A DNA stretch of 64,000 nucleotides from an uncultured Candidatus Saccharibacteria bacterium (lineage in GTDB: Bacteria; Patescibacteriota; Saccharimonadia; Saccharimonadales; Saccharimonadaceae), in the NCBI GenBank assembly GCA_938046735.1, contig CALIXF010000009.1, positions 222,956 to 286,955 on the forward strand, given 5' to 3'. The notes under the pieces were generated by a model. The model saw only the letters and a program-made list of their open reading frames with translations. It ran no database searches and was not told where the DNA came from. This document shows, piece after piece, positions 16,913 to 25,778 of this stretch (position 1 is the stretch's first letter; the number at the start of each line of letters is the position of its first letter). Both the position numbers and the translations under genes were made by a program.

Positions 16913-17785
16913 TTATTTGAGGAAATCAACTAGATCCTGACCATATTTTTCATATTTGATAGCATAGTAAAGACTTGCTAGACTATAATTCTTCGGATCA
17001 CCGGTAGTCATCCAGCAACCTTGAGTTTTTTCTACATAGACATTTCCATCGTCAACCATCTTAGTGATTGCATCAACCGTCCAAAGCTCGCCGTCAAGAC
17101 CGGTATTTTTTGGATCAAGATATTGAAAAACATCTGGAGTCAACAAATAACGACCGTAGGAAGTAAGGTTTGAAGGAGCATCCTCGATTTTTGGCTTTTC
17201 GACAATATCGTGGAGGGTCATTTTAACCTCATCCTGCATGCGAATAATGCCATATTTATTCAAGACTTCCTTTGGCATTTCCTGAGCAATAACAATTGCC
17301 TGTGCGTCTTGATGCCTTTCAAAAGATTCCTTAAGTGTTTTAATATCTGAGGTACCAAAAACTACATCATCAGAATAAGCAACAATGAAAGCTTCATCAT
17401 CTCGAATAAATTTACGAGCAGAAGCAATTGGAGAACCGTTTCCGTAAGGGTATGACTGATCTTGTTCAATAACCGTGATTTTAGGATAATCTAAAATCTT
17501 TTGAATCGGAGTATAACGATCTATTTTTCCCTGGGAGATAAGCTGTTTACGAATGTGATTAACTGCGTTATTAAAATAATCTTCATAAATCGGCTTTCCC
17601 TCGGGAGTAGCAACAATAATAATCTCTGTGATACCAGCTTCGACACATTCATCCACTACAAATTGCATAATTGGGCGATTACCTAATGGCAACATAGCTT
17701 TTGGAATAGTCTTGGTGATTGGCAAAAAGCGGCTAGCAAAACCAGCATCAGTAATGATAGCCTTGGTTGGCATTTTGTACTTCAT
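16913..17785 (-). CDS. galU: UTP-glucose-1-phosphate uridylyltransferase-like nucleotidyltransferase
   Basis: A 290-residue sugar-1-phosphate nucleotidyltransferase that would make UDP-glucose for surface glycans. The N-terminal activator loop reads AGFASRFLPITKTIPKAMLP (~14-33), the GalU pattern with one oddity: FAS where GalU has LGT (AAGLGTRFLP). Further motifs are YSDDVVFG (~136, the metal-binding Asp), VEKP and the GELWTVDAI segment. AAGGAG precedes the start. It is a monocistronic unit followed by a strong terminator. Other NDP-sugars are possible. Confidence 0.82.
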   Translation of the reverse strand: MKYKMPTKAIITDAGFASRFLPITKTIPKAMLPLGNRPIMQFVVDECVEAGITEIIIVATPEGKPIYEDYFNNAVNHIRKQLISQGKIDRYTPIQKILDYPKITVIEQDQSYPYGNGSPIASARKFIRDDEAFIVAYSDDVVFGTSDIKTLKESFERHQDAQAIVIAQEMPKEVLNKYGIIRMQDEVKMTLHDIVEKPKIEDAPSNLTSYGRYLLTPDVFQYLDPKNTGLDGELWTVDAITKMVDDGNVYVEKTQGCWMTTGDPKNYSLASLYYAIKYEKYGQDLVDFLK

Positions 17786-17896
17786 ATTTTCTCCTTGAGG
17801 CTTAATTATAACATATTTTTATTAGTTACACTAGTTCTGGAAAAATATTAATGTATCTATAAATAACTGCCTTAAGTCTATTTTGCAGACTTTTTG

Positions 17897-18559
17897 CTAT
17901 TTTTTTGTTGATACTTTTTTGGTAATTTTTGCTTTATTTTTAAGTTCGGTATTTTTGTTACTAGATTGCGCTTTTACAGACTGCTTTTTTATAGCAAGTT
18001 TCTCAGAGCGATAGTCTTTAGCCTGTTCCTTATTATGCACAGCATAAATCAAATTAACAATACCAAAAATCATCATATATGAACCAAAATACTTAATAAA
18101 CGGAGTGGTGCCAAGATGCCCAGTATTGAGAATTACTGCTCCCATAATACAACCACAAGCACCAGCTAAAATCCAGATAAATTTGTCGGTTAGATCGTCG
18201 ACTGCTTTTAAACCTAGAATAATTTCAAAAATACCACGCGTAATAGTATAAGACGCAATGACAATCAGATGCCAAGCGACATTCTGCTCATAGGTAAAGA
18301 GGAGCGAAAGGCCAGCCGTAACTTCGAGGATAGCCATGAATAGAGAGACTCCCCAAGTATTTTTAGTGCGAGTTCTCGCTAGAAGATTAAGTAATTCGAT
18401 AATACCTAGAGATAAAAGGACACTGCCTACAACAATAACGAGAGTTTGGACATCACTAGAACCAGTAAATAAAGCAAACCAACCAAATAACAGTGCCACT
18501 ATGCCCTGCAGGGCGAAGATGCCCCAGTGGCTATCAATATATTTAAGTTTTGTAGACAT
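17897..18559 (-). CDS. HdeD/DUF308-family membrane protein
   Basis: A 220-residue protein with six predicted helices in ~14-165, beginning WGIFALQGIVALLFGWFALF, the usual DUF308 repeat pattern of two-helix units. HdeD is linked to acid resistance in E. coli, but in most bacteria the role is unknown. A Lys-rich cytoplasmic tail (~175-220) ends KKVSTKK. AAGGAG precedes the start. Confidence 0.75.
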   Translation of the reverse strand: MSTKLKYIDSHWGIFALQGIVALLFGWFALFTGSSDVQTLVIVVGSVLLSLGIIELLNLLARTRTKNTWGVSLFMAILEVTAGLSLLFTYEQNVAWHLIVIASYTITRGIFEIILGLKAVDDLTDKFIWILAGACGCIMGAVILNTGHLGTTPFIKYFGSYMMIFGIVNLIYAVHNKEQAKDYRSEKLAIKKQSVKAQSSNKNTELKNKAKITKKVSTKK

Positions 18560-18625
18560 AATACTCCTTGATTATAATTCTTACGGTTATTTTAGCACAC
18601 TTTGTGGTGATTTTTATGTATTACA

Positions 18626-21600
18626 TTACGCTGTAGCTACAGCTAATCTCTGACTATCGAAACTTTTCGTGAGATGAATGAGAGCGTTTGGGATAATTTC
18701 GGCAATCACGGTTGTATTTTCATACTGATAATTTTCACTTCTTACTGGCTTTTCTGGACCCTTCTCTTTTGGATGATAGGTAGCGAGATAGGCATTATAT
18801 TCAATAAGTCCAAGCGCAATTTCTGCCTGATCTTTAGTTATGCCAGTATAGCGAGCAACAATCCCGGAATCCGAATGATCAAGTGGGTTTTTGGCGTAAT
18901 ATCGATCTAAGAAGCTTGTAATAGCCGATTGTTCGATAAGTCCGGCGGACTCTAAGACGCGCTGATCCTCAGAATAACGTGAGAAATATTTATATTTTTC
19001 CTTAACACAATTTTCACCGGTGGTCCAACCAATATTAGAAGCCTCTTTCCCGTCATATATACCCTGAATAACACCCCCGATTACTGGAACAGCTCCAATA
19101 GCAGCTCCCGTATACGCCTTTATCACGCCTGCACCAACACCAGCGGAGCCACTAATTGCTTCTGAGATATTACTATCGGCCACGCCGTAATGTGATTCGC
19201 GAACGGCGCAGGATAATGTCCATTTAGCAAGTTCAGACTTATCTTTGATCTCTGGATTACCATTATTAACATTTTCGTCTATCTTATCTAGATTAAAATT
19301 CTCAGCCCCAACCTGATCAAATACCTCATCTGGTGGAGTTTTAATAGTGGAATAATCGGTGGTAATATAATTATTGCAAAAGGCATCCATGGCTAGAGGA
19401 TCATCAAATGCTCTACCTGAAGGACAGTTATCATTAATTGAAGTTTTGATTTGATTGATGTCGTCAGCGGCAGCGGTTGGCAATAATTTTGAAATAGAAG
19501 ATCCAACAACGCTATTAATCTTGGAAAAGGTTAACATCGGCGAGGACATAGTATTAGCGATTGGGATTATAGAATTCATTAAACTACCCATGAAAGTGTG
19601 CGGAGAAGATGGATCCAGAGGACTCTTTGTCTGCCTAGCATAGCGAGCCTCTGAGGCGATAATATTCTGTTTTTCGTGATACTGAGCAATTAAGGTTTTC
19701 TTTGTGGCCGGTAAGCCAGAACTAATTCTCTGTTGCATACCAGTATACATATTAAAACCACTATTGATTGCATAGCCAGCGTCCTCGCCTACCATATTAC
19801 TAACTAGACTTTTACCTAAAGACCTAGCGATAACGGGAGCAACCATGGAAATGAGCACACCAACCGAAGCAACAACGGCAACCATAAGAGCTTTCTTCAT
19901 CAGCATTTTCCCCATTTCGCCAATAATAAATGAGATACCAAAGCTAGGTACAGCTGCAACAATTTCGGCGATCTCAGAAAAAACTCCCAGCACATTGCCA
20001 GTCATTTGCATAGAAATACAACCTTTATATGTATTTAAACTACCTGCGGCTTCACCAAGCATTTTTCCTAGTGTCATTGGTACTTGATTGATGTCGCTAG
20101 ATTGAATCTCATCACTATGGAAGATTGCTTGTTGCATTGCACTTTCGGAATTAAACTTTCTGGCCACCGGATCAGAAGATTTTACTTTAACTTGACCGTT
20201 ACTGAAAAATTGACTAATAGCAGTACTTTTCATAGCGGAGCTGGATTCTTTTCCAGGGATAATTTTACCACTCATATCCCTTGTGGGGCCGTCAGTATTT
20301 AATCCTTTATTGTAAAAATGTAATTCATTCGAACCATCACCAGCCTTAGTTTTATGAACAGCCTCAGTGTAACCAGTGACATAATTCAAGATCCTTGATC
20401 GCATAAGCGCACCGACAGTCTGAGAGATTGTATTGATTACTTTTAGAACAGTGCAAGTATAGCCAATACCGGCAGTAATGGCTGCAGCACTACCAATAGT
20501 TGCGGCAGCTTTTTTAGCGCGAGTCTTTAGAGCGCTTTCAACTTCAGGTGTATCCATACCTTTAGTAAGTGCACTAGAACCATCATCGGCAGAAACACGA
20601 TTGGGCTCTTCAGCGTCTGCATCTGAATCATCAACGTCAATATTTCCTTTAGAATCTTCTGCTTCTTCTTTTAAGCCATCTTTTTCAGCATTTTGTTGAA
20701 TCTCTTCATCAGAGGCATCTTTTTTAGTATTAGCTTGACGATTTCGACCACCGTTATTAAGCATTGTATCAACCTTATCTGCAATCGAATCGAACCAACC
20801 TGCAACATGTCCTTTCAAGGTGCGAGTGGATTTTTCTTCAGCTTTAAAGAAACTATCGCTTACATCTAATGCCTGCTTAAAGCCCATTTTATTATTTGAA
20901 TCAACTTCAACCTTTGTCGTTACAGGAGTTGAAACTCCATCAGCATCAATTTTATTGGTTGAAAACTCTAGCGTGTCTGGGATTCTGGCGGCGTCTTCTT
21001 TGTAGGCAGCTACAGCCATTGGCTTACCATCCGGACCGTCATTATAAACCAAAACGTTGAGGGGTTTACCGTCAGTGCCAGTTGTTTCAAGATACTTAAT
21101 ACCATTACTGGCAAGCTTTTTTGACATCGAACTTGAGATCTTGAATTTTTCCGCTCCACCGCTAAAAATGCCTTTTGTGGTGATTTTTGAATTCAGTCCA
21201 CCACGAATCATTCTCGGCATAAGATAGGACGAACGAGTATTCATACTATCACGAAGTACATTAAATTGCTCCAAACCATTGGCAACAAGAGCAAAAGATG
21301 AAAGACCAGTGGCACCAGAAAATGTCGCCATCATTGCGATAAGAATACCTAGGATGGCGCCGAGTGGAGCAAATTTTTTAGCTCGATCTATCTTTGCTTT
21401 TTTACTTTTTTTATCATTTTTTTTATAAAAAGATCCATCTTCGCTTACTTGTTCTGGGGAGCTTTCAGCAAGCCTTGCATCTTGAGAATTATTAGAATTT
21501 TCAACAGCAGATTCCTCTGCATTTCTAGCTATATCTTGGGCAGATTTTTGATCAGCTATTTTTTTGGCTTGATTATTTCCCCAGGCATCATTACTGTTAT

Positions 21601-21691
21601 CTCGAGATGCTTTTAGGTTATTGTTTGAGTTATCAGAAAATGACTGGTTACCAAAAGTATTCTCATCGGGTCGACCAATATTTTCTGCCAT
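18626..21691 (-). CDS. Large multi-pass membrane protein of unknown family (1021 aa)
   Basis: I do not recognise this protein. Residues 1-100 are a hydrophilic Asn/Ser/Asp/Lys-rich cytoplasmic region. A transmembrane helix at ~105-137 (LGAILGILIAMMATFSGATG) follows, then a ~250-residue exported-looking domain ending in an acidic stretch (~340-370). Further hydrophobic segments lie at ~395-420, ~567-590, ~600-622 (ALMVAVVASVGVLISMVAPV) and ~848-877 (Gly/Ala/Val-rich). Six Cys lie in the later part and may form disulfides. Size and layout recall VirB6-like or other secretion-channel proteins of CPR genomes, but that is inference. It is encoded just after the FemAB genes and overlaps nothing. 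Confidence 0.55.
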   Translation of the reverse strand: MAENIGRPDENTFGNQSFSDNSNNNLKASRDNSNDAWGNNQAKKIADQKSAQDIARNAEESAVENSNNSQDARLAESSPEQVSEDGSFYKKNDKKSKKAKIDRAKKFAPLGAILGILIAMMATFSGATGLSSFALVANGLEQFNVLRDSMNTRSSYLMPRMIRGGLNSKITTKGIFSGGAEKFKISSSMSKKLASNGIKYLETTGTDGKPLNVLVYNDGPDGKPMAVAAYKEDAARIPDTLEFSTNKIDADGVSTPVTTKVEVDSNNKMGFKQALDVSDSFFKAEEKSTRTLKGHVAGWFDSIADKVDTMLNNGGRNRQANTKKDASDEEIQQNAEKDGLKEEAEDSKGNIDVDDSDADAEEPNRVSADDGSSALTKGMDTPEVESALKTRAKKAAATIGSAAAITAGIGYTCTVLKVINTISQTVGALMRSRILNYVTGYTEAVHKTKAGDGSNELHFYNKGLNTDGPTRDMSGKIIPGKESSSAMKSTAISQFFSNGQVKVKSSDPVARKFNSESAMQQAIFHSDEIQSSDINQVPMTLGKMLGEAAGSLNTYKGCISMQMTGNVLGVFSEIAEIVAAVPSFGISFIIGEMGKMLMKKALMVAVVASVGVLISMVAPVIARSLGKSLVSNMVGEDAGYAINSGFNMYTGMQQRISSGLPATKKTLIAQYHEKQNIIASEARYARQTKSPLDPSSPHTFMGSLMNSIIPIANTMSSPMLTFSKINSVVGSSISKLLPTAAADDINQIKTSINDNCPSGRAFDDPLAMDAFCNNYITTDYSTIKTPPDEVFDQVGAENFNLDKIDENVNNGNPEIKDKSELAKWTLSCAVRESHYGVADSNISEAISGSAGVGAGVIKAYTGAAIGAVPVIGGVIQGIYDGKEASNIGWTTGENCVKEKYKYFSRYSEDQRVLESAGLIEQSAITSFLDRYYAKNPLDHSDSGIVARYTGITKDQAEIALGLIEYNAYLATYHPKEKGPEKPVRSENYQYENTTVIAEIIPNALIHLTKSFDSQRLAVATA

Positions 21692-21769
21692 ATTACTTAT
21701 GATTATACTACAATTTTCTGTAAATTAATAGGACTGGTCGCTGAGTCTTTAGAACTAGTGATAATAAGT

Positions 21770-22816
21770 TTAGACGTGGCGAATTTTACGACGAATAGTC
21801 TCTATAGGATAGGTTTTTAAATAATATTCAACTTTATTAAGAATAAGATCATGGGCTGGTAAATATTTTAATTCTTCAACACCAAAACCACGTTTAAAAA
21901 CTGATACGCCATAAAAACGGTGTTTAGTATCATTTTCATCAACAATGCCCCAGAAATTATAGCGAGTAATACCACGCTGTCTTGCATCTCGCATCGCTTG
22001 CATATGAAGTAAAGGCGCTCCTGAATATTTAGTGCCTAGTTCAGAAGATACTCCATAATGATAGGATGCTTCACTGCCGTAGAAAATCATAAAGTTTTCG
22101 GCCAGAATTTTACCATCTTTTTTGGCGATATAGAGTACAGCCTCTTGGTTTTTAGCAAAAGCTTCAAATTGCTTAGTGAGAAAGTTTTCAGAAAAAGCAT
22201 AAAAGTCATGGCGCTTCGCGGTCTGTAATTCTATCTGATAAAATTCCTTAATTGCAGCAGGGTCGGTGGTGGTTTCAATTTTAATTTGATTTTTTTCAGC
22301 CTTTCTTAGAGCTCGTCTTAAGCGTTGACGCATGCCAGCTAGGATTTCATCTTCTGTTTTTGTCAAATCAAGCACGCCAGCAAATTCGACAGAAAGGTAC
22401 ATTGGCGCTCGTTTGAAATGATATTTTTGGAAAATTTTTGCTGACTCTGAAGTATTCTCTATTTGCGGACGAACTCGAACAAAAATACATTGCATTTTTT
22501 TTGCGACACTTATCATATCCTTAAAAACTGTTCCAATGAGAATGTCATTAGTCCAATCTAGAATGGGACCACCGGCAATAGCAAGATGGCGACCACGTTT
22601 AGCTGGTTCGACTTCGCCAGCGTAAGCAGCAACGATTTTTCCATTGCTTTTAATGACGCGTCGGACTACTTGATGTTTTATATTTTTGTAAAATTCATAA
22701 AAATCCCAAGACTGAAGAAAATTTGCTTGCTTAAAACTGGTGATAAAATCATCCCATTCCTCTTTTGATTGACATTCTTCGATTTGAAAATTTTTTTCTT
22801 TTAATGTATTTTTCAT
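21770..22816 (-). CDS. FemAB-family aminoacyltransferase (peptidoglycan cross-bridge)
   Basis: A 348-residue Fem-type (double GNAT fold) protein. Such enzymes use aminoacyl-tRNA to add amino acids to the peptidoglycan stem peptide on lipid II. The family features are DDFITSFKQANFLQSWDFYE near the N-terminus, the RQRLRRALRKAEKN basic segment (~153-166), which resembles the Fem coiled-coil arm, and GITRYNFWGI (~273), the conserved Y-N-x-W-G motif of the second GNAT half. It is paralogous to the C-terminal half of the upstream gene, with 17 bases between them. Which amino acid it adds is not visible. Confidence 0.85.
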   Translation of the reverse strand: MKNTLKEKNFQIEECQSKEEWDDFITSFKQANFLQSWDFYEFYKNIKHQVVRRVIKSNGKIVAAYAGEVEPAKRGRHLAIAGGPILDWTNDILIGTVFKDMISVAKKMQCIFVRVRPQIENTSESAKIFQKYHFKRAPMYLSVEFAGVLDLTKTEDEILAGMRQRLRRALRKAEKNQIKIETTTDPAAIKEFYQIELQTAKRHDFYAFSENFLTKQFEAFAKNQEAVLYIAKKDGKILAENFMIFYGSEASYHYGVSSELGTKYSGAPLLHMQAMRDARQRGITRYNFWGIVDENDTKHRFYGVSVFKRGFGVEELKYLPAHDLILNKVEYYLKTYPIETIRRKIRHV

Positions 22817-22833
22817 TTTATTCTACATTCCTT

Positions 22834-25101
22834 CTATAAATGACGACGTTTTTTACGAATGGTTTCAACTAAGCGATTTAGCGGGTAGCGTAATCGACTA
22901 ACAGGAATATCTTGTGCTTCAACATAGGTGAACCTTTTTTCCGAAAAACCCGTCTTAAAGGTGGTTACACCGGAGTAGCGATGGTGAGTTTGACCTTCTG
23001 GCGCAATACCCCAAAGATTATATCGTTTTATCCCCAGTTTTTTGAGATCGCGCATAATTTTCCACTGCAGGGCATAGGCACCAGGTAATTTGCGATTGAG
23101 CGGTGTACTAGCTGCTTCATAGTACTCTGCTTCAATGCCATCAATTAATATCAGCCCATAAGCGATTGGTTGATGCGACTCATCAAAAGCAACGTAAATT
23201 TTCAAATCATCACCAAAACTTTGCTTCAATGCTTCCAGCTCTTTTTTTGAGGGTGGGATAAAGTTTTGGCGTCTTGCTGTATCTAATTGTATTTGGTGAA
23301 ATTCTTCAAGAATATTTGGATTATTTGAGCAATCTTCGACTGTAATTTTTAGCTTATCTGCGCGCCTCACTTCATAGCGCGTTTGACGACGAAAACTAGA
23401 CAACAACTCATCCTCTGTTTTAGAGAGATCTATCATAACTGTATGTTCTGCACCAAGATGGAACGAGGCTTTAATCGAACCGAGATGCTTGAGGACGGTA
23501 CGGTTTTGACACGAATCTGCAAGTGCAGGTCGAAAACGAATAAAAGCACATTTATTTTGTTTAGCTATTTTATAAATTTCTGAGAATACCTGAGAGATAA
23601 TTGCAGGATTCTGCCAATCGATTAGAGGGCCATTTGGAATCTCTAAAAAGCGACCACGTTTAGCATCTTTAATAACCATAAGTACAATAATATTTTTTTC
23701 AAATTGACGTAAAATAACACGGCGTCCAAGAATTTCGTTATATTTTTGCCATCTTGGAGATTGAAGGAAATTTGACAGTTCATAAGTTCGTACCTGCTCA
23801 GCCCACTCCTTGGCCGATAGGGGTTTCCTATTTTTTAAATACTGTGTTTTCAATTTCAGATTAGATTTAGATAATATTTCAGATACTTCAGGCATACCAT
23901 TTTTATTAAATCTAATTTCTACCTGGTTTGATGAGGCGATTTGCCAGGCACGTGATAACTCTAAGAACGAATAATGCGTGGGTAAATTGACAAGATGTTT
24001 TGCAACCAAAACGGCAACCGGACAAGACTTTTCATTAAAGCCTGATTGCGAATAATATCGACGGGGAGCAACTGGTGTGTCATACCATATTTCATCAAAG
24101 AAACAGCCTATCTTTTTAAACTCATGTAAGACCTTTGTGCGTTTTTCGACTAATATTGGATAGCGCAAAACAGAATATTCTTGTTGATTATGCTGGATCA
24201 AACCTAGAACATATTTGGACTGCCAATAACTAAGTCGTCTCTCAAAATCAAGTTCAGCATCTGCAGATCGTTGGATAAACTTTAGTTTAAGAAGAAGTGC
24301 TAAAAAACACTGCCCAAGATTAATACGTCCAAAGGATAGGTATGAAAGACCACGAGATAAAAGTCCAAACAATGGATAAAGGCGGTCACGTAAAGAATCA
24401 CTTATTTTTGGAGCACGAGCCGCGATATGAATATCTTTGAGTAGTCGATTTTTGGATTCACTGCGCATAATTAATGCGCCACCAGAACTTGCATCAATTG
24501 ACTTACCCTTACCGAATGAAAGCACAACTGCATCGCCAACATTACCAGCAGTGCGACCATCCGGATATTTAATGCCATAAGAATGTGCAAGATCTTCAAT
24601 TAGAAAAAGTTTATGTTTTCTTGCTACTATTTCAATATTAGATAGATCAGAAGCTAAGCCAAGATTATTCTGAACAATCACAGCTTTAATATTTGGGTTG
24701 TTTTTAATCGCAGACTCTAATTTTTCTGCATTAAAATGTAAGGTAGTAGGATCAATATCTAGATATATTGGCTGATAGCCAGCAGTTTTAACTGCCTGAA
24801 CTACGGCATAGCATGTTAATGCCGTAATAGCAACAGCAGGACGATTGTCAGTTTTTGATGTCAATTTTAGATTATTGTTTACTATTTGTTTTTCTTCAGC
24901 TGGAATTTGAGATAATAAACATAATGAAAGTGCGGTGCGACCAGAGTGAAAAAGATAGACGTTATTATTTGCTACTTGATACTGATCGGCTAAGTATTGT
25001 TTTAGATTGTTAAAATCTTTTTTACTACCAAAAGTAAACAAGAAACGAAAAGTTTGTTTAATCTTAAATCTAGCCGCTCGTCCTAGAAAAAAGTGTTTCA
25101 T
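22834..25101 (-). CDS. DegT-type aminotransferase fused to FemAB-type aminoacyltransferase
   Basis: A 755-residue two-domain protein. Residues 1-~405 are a PLP-dependent DegT/DnrJ/EryC1-like aminotransferase: VFLFHSGRTALSL-like cofactor loop (~48-58), LIEDLAHSYG (~168, the ED pair), and LSFGKGKSIDASSGGALIM (~193-211) with the Schiff-base Lys. Residues ~425-755 are a full FemAB protein: LSNFLQSPRWQKYNEILG, FRRQTRYEVRRADKL basic segment and KRYNLWGIAPEG. It is clearly paralogous to the next gene. The frame is continuous with no frameshift. The fusion may make an amino sugar or amino acid and attach it during wall-branch assembly. Start and upstream stop overlap as TAATG. Confidence 0.85.
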   Translation of the reverse strand: MKHFFLGRAARFKIKQTFRFLFTFGSKKDFNNLKQYLADQYQVANNNVYLFHSGRTALSLCLLSQIPAEEKQIVNNNLKLTSKTDNRPAVAITALTCYAVVQAVKTAGYQPIYLDIDPTTLHFNAEKLESAIKNNPNIKAVIVQNNLGLASDLSNIEIVARKHKLFLIEDLAHSYGIKYPDGRTAGNVGDAVVLSFGKGKSIDASSGGALIMRSESKNRLLKDIHIAARAPKISDSLRDRLYPLFGLLSRGLSYLSFGRINLGQCFLALLLKLKFIQRSADAELDFERRLSYWQSKYVLGLIQHNQQEYSVLRYPILVEKRTKVLHEFKKIGCFFDEIWYDTPVAPRRYYSQSGFNEKSCPVAVLVAKHLVNLPTHYSFLELSRAWQIASSNQVEIRFNKNGMPEVSEILSKSNLKLKTQYLKNRKPLSAKEWAEQVRTYELSNFLQSPRWQKYNEILGRRVILRQFEKNIIVLMVIKDAKRGRFLEIPNGPLIDWQNPAIISQVFSEIYKIAKQNKCAFIRFRPALADSCQNRTVLKHLGSIKASFHLGAEHTVMIDLSKTEDELLSSFRRQTRYEVRRADKLKITVEDCSNNPNILEEFHQIQLDTARRQNFIPPSKKELEALKQSFGDDLKIYVAFDESHQPIAYGLILIDGIEAEYYEAASTPLNRKLPGAYALQWKIMRDLKKLGIKRYNLWGIAPEGQTHHRYSGVTTFKTGFSEKRFTYVEAQDIPVSRLRYPLNRLVETIRKKRRHL

Positions 25102-25778
25102 TATTTTATCCCCATAATAATGCTTATAGTCTTAGCTAGTCCTTCAGGATCAACGATATATGGTGCATGTGTCCAATTTGGAAACAGTTTAAGCCGGCTT
25201 TTCTTGATTAATTGATGCATCTTCTTTGCCTGACGTGGGGGAGTAATTTTGTCCATTTCCCCCCATAAAATGTCCGTTTTTACTTTAACTTTTGAAATAT
25301 CAAGATTACGATCAGAGTCTAGCATATTAGTTAAAGTCTTCTTCATATTTTCTGGAGCTTTATCATAATCTCCGGCACCAATCATTTTATGAATTATTTT
25401 ACGCAGAATTTTTACCCGCCTGAGTGGAGCAAGAATTTGGCTAAGTTTTCTTAGAATGTCTCGTTTTTTTGATGGTTCATATACCCCGGCAGCATCCAGA
25501 AGAATGAGATGAGAGACTCGATCTGGTTGTCTCGAAAGTAAATTCAGAAGGATTCGGCCACCGTTGCTATGGCCTAAGACGATCGCATCTTCCGGAAGCA
25601 ACGAATCAGCCCATTTGACATACTCATCAATTGTCCAGACTTTCTTACTTGGGTCAGTGAGGCCCGGAACATGTAGCATTTCCACCTTAATTTGGTATTT
25701 ATCGTTGAGAATTTTAATAGTTCTATTCCAAGGCTCTACGGTGTAGGTCCAGCCATGAATAATATAAAGAGTTTTCAT
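25101..25778 (-). CDS. Alpha/beta-hydrolase
   Basis: A 225-residue serine hydrolase fold. The nucleophile elbow is LGHSNGGRILL (Ser ~71), the acid is likely in ILWGEMDKITPP (~175), and the catalytic His in FPNWTHAPYI (~200), a complete triad. The N-terminus begins MKTLYIIHGWTY with the oxyanion-hole HGW. There is no signal peptide, so it is cytoplasmic. The substrate is unknown; its place between a Mur ligase-like gene and Fem genes suggests a cell-wall precursor or lipid substrate. It is joined to both neighbours by TAATG overlaps. Confidence 0.82.
   Translation of the reverse strand: MKTLYIIHGWTYTVEPWNRTIKILNDKYQIKVEMLHVPGLTDPSKKVWTIDEYVKWADSLLPEDAIVLGHSNGGRILLNLLSRQPDRVSHLILLDAAGVYEPSKKRDILRKLSQILAPLRRVKILRKIIHKMIGAGDYDKAPENMKKTLTNMLDSDRNLDISKVKVKTDILWGEMDKITPPRQAKKMHQLIKKSRLKLFPNWTHAPYIVDPEGLAKTISIIMGIK

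Noticed and set aside
17870..17895. Hairpin after the HdeD-like gene (AAGTCT/AGACTT) as terminator
   Set aside because: The stem is six pairs and is not followed by a T-run on the minus strand.
12303..21005. Many 60-120-codon plus-strand frames opposite dnaE and the 1021-residue gene
   Set aside because: They are antisense shadows with no ribosome site, promoter or family motif.
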